Positions 34,470-45,386 of a DNA stretch of 64,000 nt are shown piece by piece. The translations under genes were made by a program, and so were the position numbers. Below the pieces are notes generated by a model. That model did not search any database, was not told the DNA's origin, and saw nothing but the letters and a program-made list of their open reading frames with translations. Every line of letters starts with the position of its first letter. The stretch's first letter is position 1. The DNA is from Hemileia vastatrix (Eukaryota; Basidiomycota; Pucciniomycetes; Pucciniales; Zaghouaniaceae). The stretch covers positions 20,214,501-20,278,500 of the forward strand of contig JASXTE010000016.1 of NCBI GenBank assembly GCA_030280995.1, read 5' to 3'.

Positions 34470-35988
34470 TTGATGACTTTACTAATCCCCATAATTTTTA
34501 GATCTACTTAAAGTTCTATTAAATTTGAAAGTTTTACCTTCTTTTTTTACCTTGTTGATTTTTTTGATATAGTTTTTGACTAATTTGGAAGGAGAAGCCA
34601 AAATGAGTAAAGTCGTGACAAGATTCCAAACCAGGAGGAGATTTTGTAGATTGGTGATTATCCTTAGAAGAGTTCCAAATTGTTTCAATCATGCTATTTC
34701 CCAAATCAAAATTAATAATTCACTGATGGTCTGGAAAATATAAGCCATTTCCTTTGTTTTTAGATTAAGATGCTATTGGTTGACCAGTTATTGGTTTAAT
34801 ATAAGAGAAAATCCGCAAAGTAAGATAATTGGTATCATTCCTATTTGTATTAATCTTGTTATTAAAACCAGAATGATTAATTATAACATTAGAGAGTAAT
34901 AGATACTCACTTCTAATCTCTTCCCACTCAGATGCACACCAATTTAGAATCCCAACTCTGGTTGCAAGTTCATGATTGGATTCAAAGGCTTTGTTACAGA
35001 GTTTTTTGATTCAAAGATTCAGAAAAGAATTAAAGGAAGGTAAGGAGTTCCATAATGAAAAAATTATTTTTTATGAACTATAGATAAATTTATAAGTAAC
35101 AAATATATTCCTATAGAATTAACTTGAGTGAACAATATTAAGAATGAAACCAAAAAAATTATTTGACTTACCAAGAGAATAACCTTTAATAAATCCCATT
35201 CTCCATACAAAACCAATCATGATACCACCCAGCAAATTCTTATTTTTAATTGGTAATCGAATCAAATCCATTTGATATAGTATAGAGATGAGATCAGAAA
35301 ATTTATTAAAGGCTTCATCTTTTACTCCATCAAATGAATGATTTTCTTAAATAATTTGAGGTTTAAAAATATTACTTATTAATAACTTAAGTTCATCACC
35401 TCCTAATTTGGTTAGATATTTGATACCCTCTGGTAACTTCCTGGGATAATTATCTTTTAATTGAATTTAGTTTTGAAATACTTGAAGAGTGAAATATGGC
35501 CAAATAGAATATGCAAGTTAATTTTACTTTTTAAATATCTTCCACATTGATAAGATCAATCATTATTTTTTATTGTTTAAAGTTTTGAAGAAGATTGAAA
35601 AGAAGTTGAAATCAAAGAATATAATAAAGAAGATAAAGATGAAGATAGATGTATAAAGCTTGAATCAGAAGAAATAGACATTTTTTTATGGAATTTTTTT
35701 CAAAAATTTTTCCTTCTTTGATAATTTTTCCAAATTTTTTTTTGATTATTGAAATAAAGTTTAAATCAAAGAAGATGATAGAGAAAATAAAGATGAAGAT
35801 AGATGTATAAGGCTTGAATAAGAAGAAATATACATTTTTTTCTCAATTTTTTTTTGACAAATTTCCTCTTTTAACAATTTTTCTGAATTTTGTTTTAATA
35901 ATTGAAATGAAGTTGAAATCAAAGAAGATGATAAAGAAGATAATGATGAAGATTGAGGTGTAAGGCTTGAATCAGAAGAAATAGACAT
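34470..35988 (-). pseudogene. TET/JBP-like 2-oxoglutarate dioxygenase remnant
   Basis: A minus-strand gene with a Ser-rich N-terminus from ATG 35988. A central segment is near 35175-35470 (G-G-I-M-I-G-F-V-W-R-M-G-F), followed by a GTAAGT intron. The C-terminal domain (34490-34960) has N-H-S-G-F-N-N-K, then a fold-like stretch ending F-P-D-H-Q, I-I-N-F-D, W-N-S-S-K-D-N-H-Q-S-T and H-F-G-F-S-F-Q-I-S. I recognise this layout from the TET/JBP-like oxygenases expanded in basidiomycetes. Those enzymes bind iron through H-x-D and a later His and oxidise methylated bases in DNA. Here the expected H-x-D position reads N-T-N, while the later His (D-N-H-Q) remains. Several stops are present. Function lost is inferred. 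Confidence 0.6.
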
Positions 35989-36000
35989 TTTTTTTTCTGA
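35590..36000 (-). repeat. Triplicated 5' end of the TET/JBP-like gene
   Basis: Three head-to-tail units of about 150 bases each contain an ATG followed by S-I-S-S-D-S-S or a variant and a Ser/Leu-rich run (ATGs at about 35988, 35837 and 35690 reversed). A frameshift or stop separates the second and third. This is a tandem duplication of the first exon region. Confidence 0.7.
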
Positions 36001-36299
36001 AAAAAAATTTTCCTGGTCAAAAAAATGTCAATTTTTTTAAAAAAAAGAATTAAAAACTTACACAATTTAGATTAAATAACAATAAAGATTTTCATCAAAT
36101 AATAATTAAGAATAATCATTACTTTAATTCAATTTGAAAAGTTTTTTTGGTTAATTCTGGACAAAAAAAATAAAAAAATAAAAAAAATAAATATTAATAA
36201 AAATTTTCTTTCAATTTTTTTATATCACCCTCATTGGTCCCTGTAAAAATTTTCTATTATTTTTTTCATTACTCCCTCTTTAGTCCTTTTTCTACCCTT

Positions 36300-36800
36300 G
36301 AAAAAATTCTCCAAATCTCATTCAAAAATCCCTCCAAACACCCCCAAAACACCTCCAAAACCCCACCAAATCCTCACCAAACACCCCTAAAATACCCCTA
36401 AACCCTCTCCAAAGCCCCATCAATTGCCCCCTATAACCCCCTTGAATCCCCCCCTCAATCCCCACCTACACACACTTAAAACCCCCTCCTTAAACCCCCC
36501 TCTGAATCCCCTCTTACCTGCTCCTTCCTATTTACTTATTAACAAACAATTGATAAAAATCTTTTGTTAATAAGTAAATAGGAAAGAGCGGGTAAGGATG
36601 GACTTGGAGGGGGGTAAGAGGGGGTTATAGGGGGGGATTTGAGTAGGGGTAGTTTGAGGGGGGGTTTGAGGGGGTTATAGGACAAGTTTGAAGCAGGTTT
36701 AAGGGGGAGTTTGAGGGAGTAATAGGGAAAAAGAAGGGTGGGTGATAGGCAGCTGAAGAGAAGGGAAAGGTGGGAGTGATGACACCAATGAGGGGGGAAA
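36300..36800. repeat. Inverted repeat with C-rich and G-rich flanks
   Basis: Arms 36512-36546 and 36563-36597 are near-perfect inverted copies (CTATTTACTTATTAACAAA and its complement) around a 16-base loop. To the left about 200 bases are C-rich with almost no G (runs of CCCC). To the right about 200 bases are correspondingly G-rich. A 127-codon minus-strand ORF across it is compositional. It lies between the TET/JBP-like gene and the transposase. Confidence 0.8.
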
Positions 36801-37400
36801 GGTGACATAATGACCAGGCTAAGGAGGGATAAAGAGGGGATGATGGAGAGTAAAAAAAGAAATAATGGAGAGAAAGAACAAAAAAATGTTAATTTAACCT
36901 TGAAAACCACAAAAAGAACCACTTACAAAAAAAAGAAAAAAGAAATATATATATATATATAAATATAATTAGCAAAAAAAAATCAAAAGAAATGAATAAA
37001 ATGACTTACCTGGAGAGATGAGATGAAAAAATATGTGAAACCAAATTTTTTGACGGATGTTTGAGGAGAGGAGGAAATGGAAATGATGGGTGAATGAAAA
37101 AAAGAAACAGTGAAAAATTATGCAATTGCAGAAAATATGCGCTTTCATGTTGAGCTGGTGAATGAAAACAAATCAGACATTTAAAAAAGAGATATTCACC
37201 GTAAATTCAAAAAAAATAAATATGCAAAAAAAAAAACTAACCCAAGTTATTTTAGCAGACAAGTTGAACATTTTAAGAGTATGAAAAAAAAATTCAAAGT
37301 GTTGTGTTTCAAAATATTGGAGGGTGATTGGCATAATGACAGAGCGTATGCCAGTCAAAGGAATATTTTGTGATTCAAGGGAGGGGAGATCTGGAACAGG

Positions 37401-38441
37401 TTAAGGATCCTTGTCTTTATTAAAATCATTCCACTCATCCTTTAAATCAGCTAGGATATTGTGGAGTATAACTCAAGTCATTATCCAATGATTTGCAGCT
37501 TTGATTTAAATTTTTTTTTGAAATTGGATTCTAAGTTCCTGGAGACTAGAAAATCTTCCCTTTAAAATCCTGATAGCATTTTCAATACATACTCTTTACT
37601 GGGAATTGTGATAATTAAAGGTGTTTTTGGGGTCATTTTCTAAATTTTCACCATGGAAAGAAGGTATAATGCACTTTCCACTTGCATATGCTGAGCATGC
37701 AAGGAGGTATTGAGATTTGTCAAAGTATGAGTCATGACTTTGAGAAATACTCATTCTTTGGAAGATGGAAGATTCATGACATGAGCAGGGGCAGCCAATA
37801 TGAAAAGCAATAAAGTTTTTGTTGATGTCACAGACAAGTTGAATGGCAATAGAGTATCTACAAAGAAGATAAAAAGTTAGTTTATGAAAGATGTGAAATT
37901 AGAGAACATTTTGAAGAAACCTTTTTTTGCGATAAAAATATTGGTTGCCATTATGAGCAGGCTTTTGATTAAGAGGTATAGTTGTTCCATCAACAAAACC
38001 TAAGCATCCAGTAAAACATTTGGCATGCATTACTTGAGAGGATTCAAGTTGATGTTGTGGAGTTGGCCAAGAAAGTGTTTGAGACTTGAGAGAAAGGATA
38101 GCAATCATGCAGCGCTTGGTGTATAATATGACAGTACCATATCCTATGGTTAAGAGATTATCTAAATTCTTATAGCAACACCATTTCCATTTTAAACAAA
38201 GCCACATAGTGCAAAAGCAAGTTGAAAGGCAGTATTACTTTTTTTTATTGGAATTATTATAGAAGATAGGATGATTGGAGATGAGTTGAGAAATTTTGAA
38301 CAAAGAATTAGGAGAAGTTTGAAAAATTTGTGTGAATTTTAAATGAGGAATTTCAACAATTGAGGCAAGATCATACCTGTGATAAAGAGAAAGATTTGGC
38401 CCCCTTGGGATGACATAATGTTTTTTGGAAAGAAAAGACAT
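37401..38441 (-). pseudogene. Harbinger-type DDE transposase
   Basis: It begins at ATG 38441 with I-P-R-G-P-N-L-S-L and R-Y-D-L-A-S-I. After a stop near 38235 the frame 38207-37899 carries C-L-G-F-V-D-G-T-T-I-P-L, the first catalytic Asp, and Y-F-Y-R-K-K. An intron of about 50 bases ends in TTTGTAG near 37860. Downstream pieces read H-E-S-S-I-F-Q-R-M, C-S-A-Y-A-S-G (Asp expected before S-A-Y, now Cys) and R-V-C-I-E-N-A, the Glu. The stop is at 37401. This is the DDE_4 family pattern; the enzyme would cut the element ends. The lost second Asp and two stops make it inactive as written. Confidence 0.75.
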
Positions 38442-38995
38442 ATAAGCTAGAGTGTCTTAAAAAGCAGAGTCAGAATCAGAGTGAGCAGCTAAACCTAAAG
38501 TGATAGAATTCATAGCTCAGTGAAGTTGCTTCCTAGTAGAGAGGTGCTTCATTATTGTTGGTAGAAGGTTTAGGTGATGAGTTGGAAGTGGGAATTTGCC
38601 ACCAAATGAGTAGGTGGTGTTTGTAGATAGAAAAAATGTTATGTTTTTGCCATCAAATTTAAGTGTCATAGAGTGAAGAGACAAATAAGGATGAAAAAAA
38701 ATGTTATGTGTTTTCCACTAAAATTAAGTAGCATAGAGTGAAGAGACACATAAAAATGTAATCCACAATTATATGGCATGTGACTTGCTTATAAATCAAT
38801 CATGGATGAGATAAGTTTGGGATCAGGAATTATGAACAGAAATTGGGGTATAAGAGGTGGGATAATGCATTATCATGGATTCCTTATCCACAAGCCCCAG
38901 GGCTAGTGGATAAGAATTATCTTTAACTAATAAGGTCTGATCCCGGAAAAAATATTCCTGATCCCTAATTGCGAATCTCTGAACATTGATACCCC

Positions 38996-41900
38996 ATAAT
39001 AATGAGATAGAAAAAACTGGATGTTTTCTATCATATGGGGCATATAATATGACTTCCACAGAATTATTAGGAACCATTTTGTTGACTAAAAACGGTCCTA
39101 CAAAGGGATCCTTTAATTTAAAATTACCTTGTAAGTTAAAATGTAGTGTTGAAATTACAAATTCATCTCCTTTTTTGAATTCAAATTCTTTATGAGATTT
39201 ATTCCACCTTTTATTTTCCTACACAAATGCTCTTTAGATGCATTCTTCTGCATTCTTTCTACACATTTTTTGCATATGAAAAAAGGATTTAGTACCAGGG
39301 TCTATAGCTAACCTTGTTAGTTTATTTAAATTATTTACTTGGGTATTTGGTACATATCCCAGCCAGAGTTTAAATGGGTTTTTATCTGTTACATAATGAG
39401 TTGTGCTATTATAAGCAAGTTCAAGGACAGGAATTAATGTTACCCAGTAATGTGTGAATTTCTCATTTTCCTTGTATTCTAATCCAAATGCACAATATCT
39501 TCTGATCATGTTTTCCAGAGTTTGTAACATTTTCTCAGCCAGCCCATCAGTTTGTGGATGGTGTTCTTTAGTCAAATTTAATTGACATCCTGATACTTCC
39601 ATCAAAGATGTCCAGAACTCTGAAGAAAATTTAGGGTCTCTGTCAGAGATTATGGCTTTGGCGAACTCAGAAGTATTCATCATTTGAGTCCACCATAGTA
39701 ATGCCAAGTCTTTTACAGATACCTCTTAATGGGTAGGGATAAATTGAAAAATTTTTGTTAGTCTATCCACAATTAACAAAAAAGAATTGAACCTTTCTTT
39801 TCCTACTAATTGCAAGCCAGTGAAAAATTCCATGTTTATAATTAAACATGGAGATTTTGGCTGCTCTATTTGTTGCAACAACCCAGCTCTCTTCCCAGTC
39901 AATCTTTTAGATTTCTGACAAGAGTCACATGTGTCTATATATTTTTTTACATCTTCGTTCATTTTTATCCACCAGCCTGTACTTTTAACTCTAGTTAATG
40001 GTTTGTTAAAATCAAAATGAGCAGCTAAGATGTCATCATGACAAGTACTTAACATTAAATCTTTCATAGAAGGTGGGATAACTATTATATTACTTAGCTT
40101 TTTTATGTAATATATGTACCCATTGTCAATTGACAGTTTACCTTTTTACAATTCATTTTTATACTTTGGAGGTAAGGTTTTAGTTAATGAACTCATAGAG
40201 GCATTTATTGGATCATTTAAAATGGTAGATAATTTAGACAAATATTTATCAGATGAATAATTTTCTAATATAGTTTTCATAAATTCTTCATCTAAATCCA
40301 CTATATAAATCCCAAATATATGTATTACCTCATTTTCAAGAACATAAGCTGGTTTTTCAGTATCATTTGGCAAGGGACTTTTTGATAACAAATCCAGATT
40401 AGAATGCAATTTTCCTTCTCTATGAGTGATTTTAATTCTACTCTGTACTCTTGTACAGCTAGTTTCCCTCTAAACATGTGCCTATTTGGTGTTTTCATGT
40501 TTAGTAATGATTTAAATGCACTCCAATCTGTTATTAATTAAAACTTTTGGTCTTTAAGATAGTAATAAAGTTTCTCCAGGGCCCACACAAGGGCTAAACA
40601 CTTTAGTTGGGTGGCACCATACCTTAATTCAGTCTTTCTTAAGGTTCTGGATATATAAAATATAATTACTTCAGATAATTTACCATTTATTATCTATTTT
40701 TTCTGCAAAGCAGAACCTAACCCTGTAAAGCTTGCATCAGTATAAAAGATAAAAGGGAAGTTAAAGTCTGGAAGTACCAATATTGGAGCTGACATTAAAC
40801 ATTCCTATAATTTATCAAAGGCATGTTGTCTTTAATTATTCCAAATTAAAGCCTCATTTTTTTGATTAATGTTGTTAAAGAGGTGTAATGGATTGGTAGT
40901 GTTTAATATACTGCCTATAATATCCACACATACCTAGAAAAATCTTAACATCTTTCACATTTTTAGGTATAGTGATTTTTATTTCTGCCAATTTATTCTG
41001 GACAACACAAATTTTTAATCCAGATACAACATGTCCAAGTACTTTAAAGGATTGAAACCCAAATTTGCATTTCCTTAATGCAATTGTTATATTAATTTTA
41101 TCTGTTTTTTGATATAACCTATTTAGCTGATTAAAATGTTCATCATATGATTTTTAGAACACTATGATGTCATTAATATAAAGTAAAAGCCATCCTTCAA
41201 CCATATCCTGATGAAAAACACTATCCATCAATTTTTGGAAGACTGAAGGGGCATTCTTTGGGCCAAAAGGCATTCTCACACATTTATGTATCCCCATGTA
41301 TGTGGTTATGAGAAAAAATTTCTGAGAACTCTTTTCCCCTGGAATTTGGTGGTAACCTTTGTTTCCATCCAGACAGGAAATATAATTTTCACCTTGTAAG
41401 GTAGCATGGATAGAAGCTATCCTTGGTAGAGGGTAAATATCATCAAAAGTGAATGTATTCAGAGCTCTTTAATCACCACATAATCTTTCTTATCTTTTTC
41501 ATAAGAGAATAAAACTGGTAAAATAACACAATACTTAGCTGTTGTATCTACTTTATCAACAATACCCATTTCTAAATACATTTTAATGTTGTCTTCAATG
41601 TCTTTCCTTTTTGAAGGAGAAGCTGGGTAAGTTTTCTTTTTCAAGCTGCCAGAAATATTATCCAAATAAAAACTTAAAGAAATTTTCATCTAATGGTCTT
41701 TGACAAGTCATAGTTCATTTTAACCATGAGTAAATGCAATAGGATAAGATTTTATCAATCTCAAAATATTGTTTTCTTTAATTTATGGGAGTTAAGGACT
41801 GAAAGAGGATTTTTAAATTCAATTTTTCAATTCTACCACTTCAGAGGTGGTTCTTTCTCCTTGGAGTTGTTCTTCTTTAGGAGCAATGAAATAAACTGAA

Positions 41901-42204
41901 TTTTCAGAGAAAATCTTGAAATTTTTTTCCCATTTAGGCCTATAGTGAAGCAACCATTTGCAGAATCTAGTTTGATGCCAAATTTTTTCAATAAGTAATT
42001 TCCAATAATAAACCAATCACTACAATTATTATTATCCATTACTAAAAATTCACATACTTCTCTTACATATCCATTATTATATTTAAAGAATACAGCAGTT
42101 TTGTATTTGCCAATTGGAGGAAATACTGAACCAAAACCTCTCCAGTTCTTTTTCAGTACAGGTTACAGTTTTTTTATACTTACTATCAAGTTTCATTAAT
42201 GTGT
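38996..42204 (-). pseudogene. pol: Gypsy-B copy 1 pol: protease end, RT, RNase H, integrase
   Basis: Fragmented frames align in order with copy 2. Protease end is 42039-41819. RT start is 41689-41459. The RT catalytic region near 41150-41200 reads Y-I-N-D instead of YIDD. The RNase H end and linker are at 40409-40146. The integrase zinc finger (C-D-S-C-Q-K-S) is at 40067-39726 and the integrase core (I-S-D-R-D-P-K-F, G-L-A-E-K-M) at 39707-39234. Numerous stops make it far more decayed than copy 2. It is cut on the right at 42204 within protease by Gypsy-C (flank GTGT). Confidence 0.85.
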
Positions 42205-43207
42205 TGTGGTCTTCCAACATTTGCAGAGGCCTTTGTTGGGCTGTTTGGTGCTGTTTGTGTATGTCTTAATTGACATTGTTTGAAGAATTAGGTGATTATT
42301 TAGTTTTATTCAGTAAATATTGGGACTATAAGTATGTGATAACTACCATTGGATAACCCTGGTTTTTCTCTATCTTTTGTGTCTTGTTTCATTCTTCATA
42401 TTCAAAGTTTTAAGGGGTCATTTCCCCATTTTTCATTTCTAAAAGATAGCTATATAATTTTGTTTTTTGCGTTTTATGGGCTAACCTTAAGTCTTAGAGC
42501 TATGTGCTTAGTACCATTAAGTAGGGTTAATTTAGCTCTATATTTTATGTCCCAATGTTGTCATAGCTGAATTTTGTGTTTTAAGGGGCTTTTTAGATGT
42601 TTTTTTAGTGGATTTTGGCTTCAGGGAGGTCCACCCACCTAAGTCCTAGAAGGCTGGGGAGCATTTCTAGAGTGTTTTTATTCAATTTAGCTGTCAAAGT
42701 TGCTAAATTTGTTGCTGTGCATAGATTTTAGATGGGTGGTCTGTGTATACATACTGAATAAGACATTTTGGGGCAAATTTAATTATCAGAAAACCATCCG
42801 GTATTTATATCATTGTTTCTTAGCAGTTTTGTTGTTTTTTGGCCACAATTGTCTGTGTTTGTTGCAAGGTTAGTTCTTCATTTAACCTAACTTTAGCAAA
42901 TGATTTCTTTGTTTTAGCTTTGCAACCTACATCAAGTATTTTTGCTGTTTTTGTGAAAAAAGTGCACTGCGTCTTTGGTTTCTGGTGTGTATTTCTCTGA
43001 ATTGCAGGTTTTCTGGTTCTTTGATTCTCAGTGGTCTGCTATTGGCTACTGTATTGACTTTTAAAGCAGTCAAAGAGTTGTTTGGAAGAAGAAATTGTAA
43101 CAGTCTCTAATTTTTTGTAGAAAGTTAATCTCACCTGGTTTTTCTCTGCAGTTTTACTCCAACTCCCTTGGTCAAGGCCTATAGCTAGTACTATAGGATT
43201 GTCTACA
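42205..43207 (+). repeat. Gypsy-C 5' LTR
   Basis: A 1003-bp LTR from TGTGGTCTTCC to GATTGTCTACA. It is about 90-100 bases shorter than the solo copies, because the GC-rich block and one tandem unit are missing. Confidence 0.88.
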
Positions 43208-43211
43208 TTTC

Positions 43212-43228
43212 TGGCGCCCAATGTGGGG
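43212..43228 (+). promoter_or_regulatory. Gypsy-C primer-binding site
   Basis: TGGCGCCCAATGTGGGG begins four bases after the LTR end. It has the TGG start and position of a retrotransposon primer-binding site. The tRNA it would match was not identified. Confidence 0.75.
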
Positions 43229-43313
43229 TGAGGATTTTCTAGCCTTTTGGATATTCTATAACTATTGTCTCTCTTCTGTTGTTGGAGATTAGTTTTCTGA
43301 AATCTATTGGACC

Positions 43314-45230
43314 ATGGCTTCTGGACCGTCTTTATCTAGAATGGTAGTGGTAAATCTGGTTCACCTGAGGATGTCAATCCTCATGTTTCTGTTAGGCCTT
43401 ATTTCAGGATCAAGTCCTAGAAGGGGCCTATGTTTATGAGGGAGAATGAGAAGTTGTTTCTGGAGCTGTTTGGGGCTTCTGGAAATGTGGATGGTGTTTC
43501 TCACCTGGACATGGTGAAGCAAGTCATCTTCTATATTGGTGACAGGGCTCTGGTGAAGTAAGTGGCTGCTATGGGGGATTATAGGAGGAAAGATTGGAAA
43601 AAGTTGTGTCTGAAGATGACAGACAGGTGGCAATCCAGATATTCAATGGTGGATCTCAATATGATTGCAAGTGAATGGCAATCAATGGAGGGGTGGACAA
43701 CCTCTATACTTATAGGAAGGTTTTGGATCAGTTGGAGCCAATGGTAGATTATTTAGTGGATATGCAAAAATTGGAGAGTAATGACTCTTCAAGGGATATT
43801 TTCTGGTCTTCTCTGGCTAGGGTTCTCAGAATTGATGTGCTGAAGGAGTTGTCAAGGAAGGAAAAAGATGAAGATTCTTTCTAATGGGAATCAGATGTTT
43901 TCTGCACTTTCTGTGGTGAAGGAGTATGTGGAGGGTCATAGCAAGCTGTTGGAAGTGTATTATTTCCAAGAAGCTAGCACCAAGTATGTTAGAAAGTTCA
44001 GTGAAGCTTTTGATGAAGATGTGGAGGATTCTAGGAAGAAAGAAGGTGTGAACAAGAGAAAGGATCCTGAGAAGCCTAAAGAAGTTAATCCTGTGATGGA
44101 GCAGCTGGCTGATCTGACAAAATAGCTAAATACTTTTGTTCATGAGGCTCAAAAGGTAAATAAGGCTCCTTCTCAGCCAAGAGATTTTGTTAGGAGGGCT
44201 GGTAGGAGTGATTTTTAGTCTGCTCTTATTGCAGCAGGAAGGGCCACAAGTCCAATGATTGTTGGGCACTGAATTGGGATGTGTCTGAAGGGAAGGTGGA
44301 GTTTGATGGGAAAGTTTTCAAGTCCCCTGATGGTTCTTTTGTGAAGACAAGTGATGGTCAGGATCCAGTGGACTTGGTAAGAAGGAGACAGAATGTTAAC
44401 TCCAGGAGAACAAGATTTGAAGATTTGCCTAATGAGGCTTCTTCTTCTGGTAAAGATGTAGTTGATGGCAAGGGAAAGGGAAAGGAGGCTTATAGAGTCT
44501 CATTTACATCCTCCTTTGGTGGATTGGAGTTGTATTCTTGTGGTGGACAGTCAAGTGGTGAATGCTTGGCTGGTGTTTATGATGTGGGAGCAGGGAAGTT
44601 GGGAAGGCCTAAGAGAATTTCTCAGGCCCAACTAAAGCCTAAGGCTTCAAAGGTGAATCCTAAGCTGAGTGTAGCTAGGAATAAGTACAGAAAAGAGGAG
44701 CTGTACAAGATGCAGAAGGGTATGGCTGATATGGGTCCCCCTATTTTTGAAGAACTGGACATGAATGGTAAGCCAATGACTATGGATGTTGATTCTGAAT
44801 CTCAGGAGGATTTCCCTTTGGATTCATTGCTAAAGCCTGCTTGAGTTAGAGGGTCTGGTGAGGGATCTGGTTTTGTTCCTGTTGATGGTAATTCTTTTGA
44901 TGGTTCTGGTCCTCAAGAATCTTCTAGGACCAAGGTAGTGAAGCAATGGGCTCACTTTAAAAGGCCAGTGGTTTCTAGCCAGCTTAATGTTATGGACTAA
45001 ATTTTGGAAAGGATGAATCAGGTTCAGTTTTACCTTACTTATGGGGAGTTTTATGCTATCAGTCCTGGGTTTGATGATAGGCAGATAAAGATTTTGACCA
45101 GGAGAAGGGTTTAATCTTGGGAGGTAGAATACATTTGTGATTCTGCTGAAAAATCTGGTGAGGGTTTGGACACTCATTTTTCAGCACTTCTGGGTTATGT
45201 CAAGGTCATGTTGAATGGAAGGGAGGCTAG
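43314..45230 (+). pseudogene. gag: Gypsy-C gag
   Basis: It starts at ATG 43314 (M-A-S-G-P-S-L-S-R). Frameshifts and stops break it into frames 43562-43747, 43675-44125 and 44281-44844. A zinc knuckle C-S-Y-C-x4-H-x4-C is encoded at about 44221-44262, just upstream of the third frame. The third frame is a basic, Ser-rich C-terminal region leading to protease. Many stops are TAG or TAA in place of Gln or Tyr codons. Confidence 0.65.
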
Positions 45231-45386
45231 AGCATTGGTGTGTTCAGGTCTTAGATTAACCTGATTTCTTTGTTTGAGGCTACTCATCTGGGCCTCCACA
45301 TCAATATGGGTATTGGTGGAAATTTGAGAGGAATTGGTGGCCATTCCACCAAATTGGTTGGAAAATATGAATTTGTGAAGTTAGAT

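Larger units (their letters stand above)
31849..38995. mobile_element. PIF/Harbinger-like DNA transposon with three genes
   Basis: A 7.15-kb element with short terminal inverted repeats: GGGCGTATCAATG on the left and, reversed, GGGGTATCAATGTT on the right. ATA abuts both ends; alternatively TAATA lies one base out. Gypsy-B pol matches copy 2 continuously across the empty site. Inside are a Myb/trihelix-like gene (plus), a TET/JBP-like gene (minus) and a DDE transposase (minus), plus a nested MITE. The short TIR with a short AT-rich duplication and a two-gene Harbinger layout fits the superfamily. The TET/JBP-like gene is extra cargo. Confidence 0.78.
5370..42204 (-). mobile_element. Gypsy-B copy 1, oldest layer, shredded by insertions
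   Basis: A minus-strand chromodomain Ty3/Gypsy element in which all later insertions up to 42204 sit. Its own DNA is 5370-5836, 6087-6144, 7322-7620, 29653-30261, 31354-31848 and 38996-42204. The LTR pieces sum to about 1.5 kb, matching the 1501-bp LTR of copy 2. The internal pieces match copy 2 pol in order: chromodomain end, integrase, RNase H, RT, protease. The element is cut at 42204 by Gypsy-C, and its gag and second LTR would lie beyond the window. The left flanking pentamer is GTTTA (5365-5369). Confidence 0.85.

Noticed and set aside
36330..36510. Telomere-like CCCTAAA motifs in the C-rich arm
   Set aside because: Only isolated CCCCTAAA words occur, without a regular hexamer array, and the tract is internal to a transposon.
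36539..36922. 127-codon minus-strand ORF rich in Pro, Ser and Leu
   Set aside because: It lies in the G-rich arm of the inverted repeat and its openness follows from skewed composition.
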